Positions 1 to 8,491 of a stretch of DNA of 64,000 nucleotides are shown here, in pieces. Made by a program: the position numbers and the translations under genes. Within the stretch, counting starts at the first letter, position 1. Every line of letters begins with the position of its first letter. The notes below the pieces were generated by a model. The model saw only the letters and a list, made by a program, of their open reading frames with translations. It searched no databases and was not told where the DNA came from. The stretch covers positions 1 through 64,000 of the forward strand of contig JBFMAX010000002.1 in the NCBI GenBank assembly GCA_040755395.1, written 5' to 3'. Origin of the DNA: Nitrospirota bacterium (GTDB taxonomy: Bacteria > Nitrospirota > Nitrospiria > Nitrospirales > Nitrospiraceae).

Positions 1-200
1 ATTGACCTTTCTACTGCGGCGAACGATGCACCGACATCTGCGTCGTTCTCGGCCCCGAAAAATCCTCAACGTATTCCAGCGAATACGCCTCCGGTTTTTC
101 GCGGCCTGTGGCCTTGCATCTGCCGGCACCTCCTTCGCCTCGTCACGAACGGCAATGTCGGACAGGCTCCTAGTTCCGGAAATCGGTCTTGTCCGGGACG

Positions 201-276
201 TGGCGCGCCCGGAGGGACTTGAACCCCCAACCCTCAGATCCGTAGTCTGATGCTCTATCCATTGAGCTACGGGCGC
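201..276 (-). tRNA. tRNA-Arg (anticodon ACG)
   Basis: Read on the minus strand this folds as a complete cloverleaf. The 7-bp acceptor stem pairs GCGCCCG with CGGGCGC, the D arm is GCTC/GAGC, and the anticodon stem TCAGA/TCTGA encloses the loop CTACGGA. The TTCAAGT T loop sits between GGGGG-type and CCCTC stem strands. Bases 34-36 of the loop are ACG, so it reads arginine CGN codons after A-to-I editing by TadA. The 3' CCA is encoded (TGG at 201-203 on the plus strand). It appears as a single gene with no neighbouring tRNA. Confidence 0.96.
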
Positions 277-1109
277 CAACCTGATGTGAAAGTTCTGAGT
301 TTTGAGTTCCGAGCACTGACTTGACCGGTCGCCGACCGGCGAATTCGCACGCGCCCCGCCCGTCGTTCAGGCTTCAGCGGACCTTATACAGGTCCTTGCG
401 TAGATCGGTCAAGTCGGCGTGACGGGAAACTCTGGTCCGCGGAATCGCTGGAGAAGCGGTGGACAGCGGTACCGGGGCCGCCCCCCGGCCAGGGGTGTGA
501 GCGGCTGGGAGAGCGACCGTCCGCCCTGGCTTCATTGACCCGTAGGCGGACGGCGACCAATTTGGAAAGCAGTGGCCATGGCCGCCGGGCGGCCACCCAG
601 CAGAATGAAAATCGCGGCTAGGCAAGAGGCAAGGGGCTCGGGGCAAGGGGGAAGAGACTCAGGCCTCTAGCCGCGGGCCTCTCGCCTAGTTTCAACGCAG
701 GGATCGCCTTCTCTGGTCTAAATAGATGCTCTTGCTGAATCGTTGGAATAGACGCGTTTGTTGCCTGCGGTGTCGTAAGCCCCTGCGCAGGTCATGGGTC
801 TTGCATCTACCGCCGTTGCCAGGGCGAGGCGGCATCGTGCGGTCCGAGGCATCCCTTTAAAGTTTAGAGGCGCTCTCTCCCTGATCCGGTCGGAAATGCA
901 AAAAACAGGAGAACCTTCGGGGCAGATCCGCGCCGGCTGTCGGCGCCTGTGGCGGTAAGGGTTCGCGAGTGTGGGGATTGGCCGACTGTACGTTCCGGCG
1001 CATGGATGCATGCCTGCGGAGACAGTCTGCATAATCCGCTAAATCCATACACGGAACGGACCGCCTGGTGTACCATCGTGATGTTTCTGCGCATCGACGG
1101 AGGGCGGTC
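277..1109. other. 833-bp spacer, no supported gene
   Basis: No open frame here has a ribosome site or recognisable product. The first 50 bases carry a short degenerate repeat (GTTCTGAGTTTTGAGTTCCGAG-like units, in pieces). Bases 601-689 hold copy 1 of a dispersed repeat listed separately. The remainder is GC-rich with no hairpin followed by a T run that I could see. I found no clear promoter for the gene at 1110. Confidence 0.6.
601..689 (+). repeat. Dispersed repeat R1, copy 1
   Basis: About 90 bp that recurs in the opposite orientation at 42095-42190 and 59803-59890. Shared blocks in this orientation are AGAATGAAAATCGCGGCT, then AAGAGGCAAGGGGCTCGGGG, a purine-rich stretch, then GGCCTCTAGCCGCGGGCCTC. 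The two ends contain complementary CTAG-GC-rich words, so one copy can fold back on itself. It lies entirely outside genes. It resembles a REP or MITE-like family, but no coding capacity or known family name can be assigned from sequence alone. Confidence 0.75.
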
Positions 1110-1415
1110 ATGTCGAACGAAGAAGCTGGAAACGGAACGGTCGTGACGGAACGCGCGATGACGGTGATGCCAACCCTTGCCGCGAAGCCCGGTCCCGAGA
1201 GCGAGAGTCGCACGAGAACGCCGGGCCTGCTGTTTCTGATTGCAGGCGCCGTCTTGGCGGCCTTGATCGGCACCTGGCTCGTCTGGTTATCCGCCTACAT
1301 GCAGCGGACCATGGCGGAAGAGGAGATTCGGGCGGCCTGCCGGCGGGTCATGCCGGAGACCGCGGACCGCTGCTTCGACACCGTGATCATTCAGCGGGGC
1401 GGCGCACGCCGATGA
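1110..1415 (+). CDS. Small single-pass membrane protein, unknown function
   Basis: A 101-residue protein. The ATG at 1110 is chosen because GGAGGG lies 6 bases upstream; an upstream in-frame start at 1068 has no such site. Residues around 30-60 contain one hydrophobic helix (LLFLIAGAVLAALIGTWLVW), preceded by a charged, probably cytoplasmic segment. The C-terminal tail has two cysteines (ACRRVM and DRCFDT). No family is recognised. The stop codon overlaps the ATG of the following outer-membrane protein gene (ATGA), so the two are translationally coupled and may act together in the envelope. Confidence 0.6.
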   Translation: MSNEEAGNGTVVTERAMTVMPTLAAKPGPESESRTRTPGLLFLIAGAVLAALIGTWLVWLSAYMQRTMAEEEIRAACRRVMPETADRCFDTVIIQRGGARR

Positions 1416-2488
1416 ACCGAAACGGTGTGATGGGTGCGAGATGGAAAAAAGAGGAGGCTTGCCACCGGCCTGCCTGCGTTCGATTATACCGAGCCGCGGC
1501 ATGGGTCGCCGCGGGGTTGACCGTTTGGGCGGCAGGATCCGCTGAAGCCAGCGAGAACTTCCAACGGTCCAATGTCAGCGTGGCGGTGGGGCTTGCCGGT
1601 TGGATGACACAAGGCGAGACCACCTGGAGCCATAACGCGTCGAGACCAGGTTCCCCCTTTGGGAATCCGACCTCAAGGCTCGAGTACAAAGACGTCGGTA
1701 CCAACGTGATTGAATTCTCCGGCAAGGTGAAGTTCGCCCGGCGGTGGTTCGTGCGGGCAAACTACGGGACCGCTGCGATAGGAGGCGGACGTCTCACCGA
1801 CGACGATTTCCTTGCAGCGGACGGAGGAAACCCTTCGTTGCGGACGTTCAGCGATCTCAAAGGAGACAACATCTGGTACGTCAACGGGGACCTCGGATTC
1901 ACGGTGCTGAATTACCCGGGCCATCGCGGGACGCTCGATCTGGTAATCGGCTATCAGTATCGGAGAGAAAAACACGTCGCGAGCGGGGTTACTCAGGTCA
2001 TATGTACTTCGGCAGGTGCTACAACAGATTTAGATCCTGCACCAGGATTGCAGCCTCTCTGTAATCCCGGGGCTGCTCCTGTTAGCGGTGTGACCGTCAT
2101 CACCAACACCCAGACCTGGAGTTCGCTCAAGCTCGGAGTGGAGACCGAATATCGGATCACGCGGCGGTTGAGCGTGGAGGGCAAAGCCGCGTTCCTTCCA
2201 TTTACCTCGCTGAGCAATACGGACGTTCATCACCTCAGGACCGACCTTCAACAGAACCCCAGCTTTGAAATGACCGGTACCGGCATCGGCGCCAACTTGG
2301 AAGGCGATGTGAGCTATATGGTGCTGAAGGGACTGGTTCTCAAGGTCGGCTATCGGTACTGGTGGAATCGGGTATCCGACGGCACCTGGAAGAATTTTCC
2401 CCGGACCTCCCCCTCCGAGACATTCAACCTGAATGAGTTTGAAAACATCCGCCAGGGCCTCACATTCGGCGCGACCTATATGTTTTAG
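1412..2488 (+). CDS. Outer-membrane beta-barrel protein
   Basis: A 358-residue protein with an N-terminal basic stretch and a hydrophobic signal segment (AAWVAAGLTVWAAGSAEA) likely cut after the AEA site near residue 47. The mature part is rich in alternating polar and aromatic residues typical of transmembrane beta strands (GYQYRREKH, VGYRYWWNR). It ends in phenylalanine (FGATYMF), the usual BAM-recognition signature of barrels. A region near residues 200-225 with two cysteines (VICTS, QPLCNPG) looks like an extracellular loop. It overlaps the upstream small membrane protein gene by four bases. Substrate or role is unknown; it could be a porin-like or OmpA/OmpW-like barrel. Confidence 0.7.
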   Translation: MNRNGVMGARWKKEEACHRPACVRLYRAAAWVAAGLTVWAAGSAEASENFQRSNVSVAVGLAGWMTQGETTWSHNASRPGSPFGNPTSRLEYKDVGTNVIEFSGKVKFARRWFVRANYGTAAIGGGRLTDDDFLAADGGNPSLRTFSDLKGDNIWYVNGDLGFTVLNYPGHRGTLDLVIGYQYRREKHVASGVTQVICTSAGATTDLDPAPGLQPLCNPGAAPVSGVTVITNTQTWSSLKLGVETEYRITRRLSVEGKAAFLPFTSLSNTDVHHLRTDLQQNPSFEMTGTGIGANLEGDVSYMVLKGLVLKVGYRYWWNRVSDGTWKNFPRTSPSETFNLNEFENIRQGLTFGATYMF

Positions 2489-2599
2489 AGGCTGTGTGGA
2501 AAATAGCGAGCAGCGAATAGCCGGCAGCTAGCAGCTCTGCGCGGCTCGCCATGGACATTTTCATGATGGCGAGTGAGCCGAAAGGTCATGCAGCCCGTG

Positions 2600-3685
2600 T
2601 TAGCGGGACCGCGGAGGGAGGGTCTCGTCTTCGTAATGGGCGAACAGTCGTTTGGCTTCCGGGTGCAGCGCGCCGGGATGACCGTAGGGAATACCGGCCG
2701 TTCGAAACAGCGGGACCAGTTTGCCGTTTGGATGCAGGTACCCGGCGCGCAGCGGCACGGACCGTTTCGCGTGCTTGACCAAGTGGCAGGGGGTCGGCCG
2801 GATCGAGGTCAGCCAGTCGGCGATGTCGTGCGGGTTCCCGATGGAGGCTGAAAGCAGCAGCAACCGGGCCTGCGAGGGACAAAAAATGATGGTCTCTTCC
2901 CACACCACTCCGCGTTCCGGATCGGCCAGATACTGCGATTCATCCATGATGACCAAGCCCAACGTATCCAGCCGCACGTCGATTTCACCGCCCGCCGCAT
3001 CGTAGAGCAGATTCCGGAGAATCTCCGTCGTCATGATCAGCAGCGGGGCCTGAGCATTGTCCCGCCGGTCTCCGGTCAGAATACCGACCTTGTCGGCCCC
3101 GAAGAGGCGCGAGAATTCGGTGAATTTGGTGTTCGAGAGGGCCTTCAGCGGGGAGGTATAGATCACCGTCCGATTGTCGTCCATCGCCCGCCGCGCCGCC
3201 TCGATCGCGACATACGTTTTGCCGCTGCCGGTCGGCACGCTCACGATGACATCCGTTTCGGCCAGGCGGGCCAGCGCTTCTTCCTGCCAGGCGTCAGGGA
3301 CGAACGGCTTCGGCTCAGGCACGCCGAGACCTTCCAGCCATGAAGCGAGGGTGCAGGCCGGCTCCGAAGATTCCGGTTCCGGCGGTCTGGCGTGGGTCTT
3401 CCCGGGTTGAGTCGGCGCGTGGTCATGCCGGCGGCTGGGTTTCGCCGAGCGCGGGTGGTCCGCAAGCCTCGGCTCCGATGGAGACTGGCGGTTGACCCGT
3501 TCCTGGATGAGCGTGTGGAGGTCCGACTCCAGTCCTGCCCGGTTTTCGGCGGAATGCCGAAGGAGCAGTTCGACCAGGCGTCGCTTGCCCAACCGGAAAT
3601 GGCGATGCACTCGTCCCCGCGCCAGGCGATGCAGCAAGGCGACGGGCTGCGCGGCCAGCAGTTTTTCAAGTTCGTCGGTCGTCAT
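2600..3685 (-). CDS. Ski2-like DEAD/DEAH helicase, RecA1 (N-terminal) half
   Basis: A 361-residue protein holding only the first helicase lobe. Residues 1-110 are a basic, low-complexity lead. Then come a Q-motif-like FVPDAWQEEAL, Walker A PTGSGKT (about 148-154), motif Ia TSPLKALSN, motif Ib TTEILRNLL, a Walker B of the DES(Q) type (about 246) and motif III SASIGNP (about 278). Motifs IV-VI are absent; they occur in the separate gene at 3786-5648, which is transcribed before this one. The two products would have to assemble to make an ATPase. Ski2/Mtr4-type relatives unwind structured RNA; the substrate here is not known. The 100-bp spacer between the halves contains inverted GCGCGACGAG/CTTGTCGCGC-type words. 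Confidence 0.8.
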   Translation of the reverse strand: MTTDELEKLLAAQPVALLHRLARGRVHRHFRLGKRRLVELLLRHSAENRAGLESDLHTLIQERVNRQSPSEPRLADHPRSAKPSRRHDHAPTQPGKTHARPPEPESSEPACTLASWLEGLGVPEPKPFVPDAWQEEALARLAETDVIVSVPTGSGKTYVAIEAARRAMDDNRTVIYTSPLKALSNTKFTEFSRLFGADKVGILTGDRRDNAQAPLLIMTTEILRNLLYDAAGGEIDVRLDTLGLVIMDESQYLADPERGVVWEETIIFCPSQARLLLLSASIGNPHDIADWLTSIRPTPCHLVKHAKRSVPLRAGYLHPNGKLVPLFRTAGIPYGHPGALHPEAKRLFAHYEDETLPPRSR

Positions 3686-3785
3686 AGATACGAAAGGTAC
3701 GTTGTCACGGGACGCGCGAGAGTTGCGAGAAAGGCGCGACGAGCCCTTCTCGCTAGTCCCGCTTGTCGCGCGTTTCTCGCGTTTG

Positions 3786-5648
3786 TCACGGCAATTCCTC
3801 CAGCACGCCGCGTCGCAACGCCGCGATCGCCCGGTCGGCGGTTTCGGCCAATCCCGGATGGGTGGCTTTCAAGGTATGGAGCTGCGACAGATACTCAAGC
3901 GTGCGCGCCAACAAGCGATAGATGTCCCCCTCCGCCATCGTCGTCATCTTGCAGAGGCCGATCCAGGTGAGAGTCGGATCGCCGACCCATTTTTCCGTCA
4001 GCGCCGCCACGTCGGCCCGGAGCAGCGGCGGGTCTTCGTGCGGGGCCAGCGTCTCGGCGAGTCGCCGGACTTGCCACAGCAGCGACGAGAGGCCGGGGCT
4101 GGCGCGCGGGAATGCGCCCGGGCGGTCGTCGTCGTGGGCGATGCTGGCCATGACTCCGGCCAGGAGTTGCGGATCGGCTCCCGTGAAGGCCTCGGCGCGG
4201 ATCAATTCGGTGATCAGGAGCGAGTGGTCGATGCGGATCAATCTCGCCCATTCGCCGTCTTCGGTGAGATGCGCGGTCGGCGTGAGGTACCCGAATTGCT
4301 GGAGCACTTCGACTTTGGCCTGGAACCGATGCCACAGGCTCGTGCGCAGGGCTTGGATGGCTTTCGTGTGACGCTGGATGTCCTGCCGGAGCCTGAGCGC
4401 CGTCGCGTGGTCCTTCTGACAGGCGGGACGCGATGGACAGGTCGGACAGGGGAAATCGTCGAGCGTTTGGGCGATGGCGCTTTCCGGGATCGATTCCTGC
4501 TCATCGTGTACGAGGATCGGCAGGATCGGAATGCGGGCGGGCAATTCCTCCAATTGTCGCGACAGGTCGTCGAGGCTCTTCGGGGTGCACCAGGGATACA
4601 CCGGCGCCTCCTCGAACTCGAACACCCGGTCGAAGACCTGGGTGATGCTGGCGACCGGACATTCCGTGACGGCCCCGCCCGGCCGCAGCACGGTGACCAT
4701 CGGGCTGCGCTGGCCTCGGCTGCGGTATTGTCGCAGCACGACGCCGCGTCCTCTTGTCAACCCGACGACCCGTCCCGGCGTGAGAAAATGCAGGCGGGCG
4801 GCGAGTTCCGGCGGCTCTTTGCGCCGGATGTGAGCGCGGTGCGCTTTCTGCTTGCGGGCGTGATCAAAGATTTGCCACTGGGTGATCCAGTCGGTACACA
4901 CACGCGGGCCGTAGGGTTGCATCAGTTCGTGGAGGACGTCGAGCTTCTGTTCCAGCGTCTCGGCGCGCTGGTTGAGCTGAAACTGGGCGAAGCTCTTGGC
5001 GAGGATCGGTTGGATCTGCTCCAGCGGGTGGGCTTTCAGGAGATTGAGGACCATCGGATAGGTGATCACGAACTGGCTGTCGATCGGCTCGGGGTGTCCG
5101 GTCAGCCCTTTCGTGATGACGCTCAGATCGATGTACGGCGACGGTGTGACGATGGCGAAGCCGACCATGTCCTTCCCGCGCCGTCCGGCCCGTCCGGCCA
5201 ACTGCTGGATCTCTCCGATGGTGAGGTCGGTGAAATCCTTCGTCTTGCGGACGCTCGATTGGGTCAGCACGACGGTCCGAGCCGGAAAGTCCACGCCGGC
5301 CGCGAGCGTGGTCGTCGCGAACACCGCGTCCAGGCACCCTTGTCGCATCAGCTCTTCCACGGCGATTTTCCAGGACGGCAGATGCCCGGCATGATGGGCT
5401 GCGACGCCGATCTGTTTGACCGTCTCCAAGAGAGGATGGTCGGCGATGCTGGGAAATTGAGCGATGACCTGATCCAGCACGGCTGCGATGGCCCGCTGTC
5501 GGGCCGGCGGGAGGAGCGCCTGGTCTCGCTCGAAGGCCTGCATGGCTTCGTCGCACGCGCGACGGGAAGTCAGAAACACGATGGCGGGCGTCAGGTGCTT
5601 CTGGCGCAGCGCGGTGATCAGGTCAACCGGATGGATCGAGGGAGGCAT
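3786..5648 (-). CDS. Ski2-like helicase, RecA2 and C-terminal half
   Basis: A 620-residue protein that starts exactly where the second RecA lobe of a Ski2-like helicase would start: PAIVFLTSRRACDEAM (motif IV, about residue 26), TTTLAAGVDFPARTVV (motif V) and QLAGRAGRRG (motif VI, about 147-156). A long helical C-terminal part follows. It includes a Cys cluster CPTCPSRPACQ near residue 402, as found in bacterial Ski2/Dob1-type proteins, and there is no Walker A or DExH box. The missing lobe is the gene at 2600-3685, downstream on the same strand, so the domain order is inverted relative to the usual single polypeptide. The start overlaps the end of glgC by 26 bases. Confidence 0.8.
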   Translation of the reverse strand: MPPSIHPVDLITALRQKHLTPAIVFLTSRRACDEAMQAFERDQALLPPARQRAIAAVLDQVIAQFPSIADHPLLETVKQIGVAAHHAGHLPSWKIAVEELMRQGCLDAVFATTTLAAGVDFPARTVVLTQSSVRKTKDFTDLTIGEIQQLAGRAGRRGKDMVGFAIVTPSPYIDLSVITKGLTGHPEPIDSQFVITYPMVLNLLKAHPLEQIQPILAKSFAQFQLNQRAETLEQKLDVLHELMQPYGPRVCTDWITQWQIFDHARKQKAHRAHIRRKEPPELAARLHFLTPGRVVGLTRGRGVVLRQYRSRGQRSPMVTVLRPGGAVTECPVASITQVFDRVFEFEEAPVYPWCTPKSLDDLSRQLEELPARIPILPILVHDEQESIPESAIAQTLDDFPCPTCPSRPACQKDHATALRLRQDIQRHTKAIQALRTSLWHRFQAKVEVLQQFGYLTPTAHLTEDGEWARLIRIDHSLLITELIRAEAFTGADPQLLAGVMASIAHDDDRPGAFPRASPGLSSLLWQVRRLAETLAPHEDPPLLRADVAALTEKWVGDPTLTWIGLCKMTTMAEGDIYRLLARTLEYLSQLHTLKATHPGLAETADRAIAALRRGVLEELP

Positions 5649-6861
5649 GCAGTTTCATTCCCTTGGAAATGACCACGAGGCCGGAGTCCGTGACCGTGAA
5701 ACGCCGACGGTCCGCGTCGGGGTTGTAGCCGATTTCGGTCTTGGGCGGGATGACCACGTCCTTGTCGATGATGGCCCGCCGGATGCGGGAATGCTCGCCG
5801 ATCACCACGTTCTCCATGACGACGGATTCCCGGACGTCGGCATGATCCTGCACCCGCACGTTCGGAGAAAGGACGGAGTTCTGAACCCGTCCTCCCGAAA
5901 TGATGCATCCGCCGCAGACGATGGAATCCAGCGCCACGCCCATCCGCCCGCCCTGGTAGTCCTGCGCGAAGACGAACTTGGCCGGCGGATATTGACCCTG
6001 ATAGGTGCGGATCGGCCACTCCTGGTCGTAGAGGTTGAACAACGGATCCACCGCGACCAGGTCCATATTGGCTTCCCAATAGGCATCCAGGGTGCCGATG
6101 TCGCGCCAGTATTTCACGGCCTTCTTGTTCTCGTCCTGGAACTTGAACGCGTAGACCCGGTTTTCCCGGATCATGCGGGGGATGATGTCCTTGCCGAAAT
6201 CATGCGCGCTGTCCTCTTTGGCGTCCTGGGTCAACCGTTCGCGGATGATCGGCGCGCGAAAGAGATAGATGCCCATCGAGGCGAAGGCCTGTGTCGGGTC
6301 GTTGGGAATGGGCGCAGGATTCTTGGGCTTCTCGTCGAAGCGCAGGATGCGGTGGTCCTCGTCCACCCCGATCACGCCGAAGCGACGGGCCTCGGCGAGT
6401 GGAATCTCGATCGCGCCGACCACGGCGTCGGCCTGTTTGGCCAACAGGAAATTGTACATGTCCGCATAGTTCATCTTGTAGACATGGTCGCCGGCCAGCA
6501 CGAGCAGGAACTCCGGCTGTTCGTTGTCCAACAGGAACAGGTTCTGATACACGGCGTCCGCCGTGCCCCTATACCAGTCTTCGCTGATCCGTTGCTGCGG
6601 CGGGACCGACGCGAGGTATTCGCCCAACTCGGCGTTGAGAATGTTCCAGCCGGTGCGGATGTGCCGGTCCAGCGAATGCGACTTGTACTGGATCAGTACG
6701 ACGATCTGCCGGAGGCCGGAATTCAGGCAGTTGCTGAGGGTGAAATCGATGATGCGATATTTTCCGCCGAAAGGAACCGCCGGCTTGGCTCGGTGCTCGG
6801 TCAGGGGATGGAGCCGCTCGCCTTTGCCCCCGGCGAGCACCATGGTCAGGATTTTCCGCAT
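5623..6861 (-). CDS. glgC: Glucose-1-phosphate adenylyltransferase
   Basis: A 412-residue enzyme that makes ADP-glucose from glucose 1-phosphate and ATP, the first committed step of glycogen synthesis. The N-terminal nucleotidyltransferase signature is intact: LAGGKGERLHPLT with the Gly-rich loop and basic residue, then KPAVPFGGKYRIIDF. Further on are WYRGTADAVYQN, LAGDHVYKM (the metal-binding Asp region) and the sugar-phosphate-binding FDEKP. The C-terminal 100 residues carry left-handed beta-helix hexapeptides (VVMENVVIGEHSRIRRAIID). Length matches the family. It is first in a minus-strand unit with the split helicase. No other glycogen gene is in the window. Confidence 0.95.
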   Translation of the reverse strand: MRKILTMVLAGGKGERLHPLTEHRAKPAVPFGGKYRIIDFTLSNCLNSGLRQIVVLIQYKSHSLDRHIRTGWNILNAELGEYLASVPPQQRISEDWYRGTADAVYQNLFLLDNEQPEFLLVLAGDHVYKMNYADMYNFLLAKQADAVVGAIEIPLAEARRFGVIGVDEDHRILRFDEKPKNPAPIPNDPTQAFASMGIYLFRAPIIRERLTQDAKEDSAHDFGKDIIPRMIRENRVYAFKFQDENKKAVKYWRDIGTLDAYWEANMDLVAVDPLFNLYDQEWPIRTYQGQYPPAKFVFAQDYQGGRMGVALDSIVCGGCIISGGRVQNSVLSPNVRVQDHADVRESVVMENVVIGEHSRIRRAIIDKDVVIPPKTEIGYNPDADRRRFTVTDSGLVVISKGMKLHASLDPSG

Positions 6862-6964
6862 GGTGCCGGCATTGTAACAGGAGGGAGGCCTAAAAAGAAG
6901 GGATGATTGACATCGACGGCGGCCGGGACGATACTACGCGGCAATCACCGGCGAGGAGCGGACG

Positions 6965-7258
6965 ATGCGAAAGACGGCGGTCACGAAGCGGACCGACAAC
7001 GAGGCGCCTGCGGCGAAGGCACCCGGGTCCGAGGCGACGATCAGGGGCGTGCTGTGGCGGTTGGATCGACTGGAGCGTCAGTTGCAGAAGTTGTCGGAAC
7101 TAGTCCGGGATCACGCCGAAGACGCGGACCGGCTGGTGCGGATCGTCGCCGAAGACCGGGACGTCATCCGCCGGGAACTGCTGAGGAAACATCAGGAAAC
7201 AATCCGAGTCCGCAAACACCTGCGCGACGTCAGCGCCAAAGTCGGCCTCGATCGCTGA
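6965..7258 (+). CDS. Small coiled-coil protein, unknown function
   Basis: A 97-residue protein with GAGGAG 7 bases before its ATG. After a basic, Ala-rich first 25 residues the whole protein is predicted helix with heptad-like leucines and charged pairs (LWRLDRLERQLQKLSELV, then IRRELLRKHQET), suggesting a coiled coil. There are no cysteines, no signal peptide and no membrane segment. It stands alone between glgC (opposite strand) and the potABCD operon, 135 bases upstream of potA. No family is recognised. Confidence 0.55.
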   Translation: MRKTAVTKRTDNEAPAAKAPGSEATIRGVLWRLDRLERQLQKLSELVRDHAEDADRLVRIVAEDRDVIRRELLRKHQETIRVRKHLRDVSAKVGLDR

Positions 7259-7393
7259 AGAGCCGGCGCCGGTCCGCGTCCTCGATCGGCATGGCGTTCC
7301 GGCGGTTTCCCCGGACACAAGACGGTGTCACGCCTGACCGTGAGCCGCTCTCGATGTCGAATCTCCCGATGAACAGCGGAGGAGTCGGCGGCG

Positions 7394-8491
7394 GTGGCCG
7401 ACTGTAGTGTCGAGACCCGCAATCTGGTGAAACGGCACGGCTCGACGACGGCCGTCGATCACGTGTCGCTGCAAATCAAGCGGGGAGAGTTTTTCTCCAT
7501 CCTCGGTCCGAGCGGGGCCGGTAAAACGTCGGTGCTGCGCCTGCTCGCCGGGTTCGAGCGGCCGGATGAGGGCGAGATTCTCATCGAAGACCGTCCGATG
7601 ACCGTGGTGCCGCCCCATCGCCGGCCCGTCAACCTGGTGTTCCAGTCTTACGCGCTGTTTCCTCACCTCACCGTGTTCCAGAACATTGCGTTCGGATTGG
7701 AGATGCGCCGCCTGCCCGGGGAGGAGGTCGAGTCGCGGGTCCAGGCCGCGCTGGAAATGGTCAGGCTGGGAAAGCAACGAACCCGCTATCCGTCTCAACT
7801 CTCGGGCGGAGAGCAACAGCGCGTCGCCTTGGCCAGGGCGCTCGTGAATCGGCCGGCGGTGGTGCTGCTGGATGAACCGCTGGCGGCGCTGGATCAGCAA
7901 CTGCGGCAGGAGATGCAAGTCGAACTGAAGGCCATCCAGGAGCAGATCGGCGTCACCATGGTCTGCGTCACCCATCATCAGGAAGAGGCGTTGACCATGT
8001 CCGATCGGGTGGCGGTGATGGATCGCGGCCGGGTGTTGCAAGTGGGACGTCCCCACGAGATCTATGACACGCCGGCGTCGTTGTTCGTCGCCCGCTTCAT
8101 CGGGCTGTCGAACGAACTCACGGGATCGGTGGTCAAGTTGGAGAACGGGATGTGCGGCGTGGACCCCTCCGGCCTCGATCCGTCCAGGCCGATCCGGGTT
8201 CGCTGCCTGCAGGATCTCGCCGTCGGTGACCGGGTCACCGTGGTGCTGAGACCGGAACGGGTCCGTCTCTCGACTGAAACGTGTCCGTCAAGGGACGGGA
8301 ACGTGCTCGAAGCGAGAGTCGAGAAGGCCATCTACAGCGGTCATGAACTGCACTACCTCCTGCGGCTCTCGGATCATGTGCTCTGGAAGGCCCGCGTCGC
8401 CAACGGCGCCGGTGACCACAAGCGGTTCGCCGCCGGAGAGAGGGTGTTCATCCGCTGGAGCGCCGACGAGGGGGTCGTGTTGAGAGCGTGA
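7394..8491 (+). CDS. potA: Polyamine (spermidine/putrescine) ABC transporter ATPase
   Basis: A 365-residue ABC ATPase powering polyamine import with PotB, PotC and PotD. Walker A GPSGAGKT (about 38-45), Q-loop VFQSYALFPH, signature LSGGEQQR (about 136) and Walker B VVLLDEPLAALD (about 156) with H-loop CVTHHQEEA are all intact. The last 120 residues form the TOBE-type regulatory domain with VTVVLRPERVRLS. The GTG start is chosen for the GGAGGAG 9 bases upstream. Its stop overlaps the GTG of potB (GTGA), and the gene order A-B-C-D follows the classical operon. Confidence 0.92.
   Translation: MADCSVETRNLVKRHGSTTAVDHVSLQIKRGEFFSILGPSGAGKTSVLRLLAGFERPDEGEILIEDRPMTVVPPHRRPVNLVFQSYALFPHLTVFQNIAFGLEMRRLPGEEVESRVQAALEMVRLGKQRTRYPSQLSGGEQQRVALARALVNRPAVVLLDEPLAALDQQLRQEMQVELKAIQEQIGVTMVCVTHHQEEALTMSDRVAVMDRGRVLQVGRPHEIYDTPASLFVARFIGLSNELTGSVVKLENGMCGVDPSGLDPSRPIRVRCLQDLAVGDRVTVVLRPERVRLSTETCPSRDGNVLEARVEKAIYSGHELHYLLRLSDHVLWKARVANGAGDHKRFAAGERVFIRWSADEGVVLRA

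Noticed and set aside
3492-5672. A 726-codon open frame on the plus strand across the helicase genes
   Set aside because: It lies antisense to the RecA2 gene with its clear helicase motifs. The translation is Arg/Gly-rich with no motif or signal, as expected for a shadow frame in GC-rich DNA.
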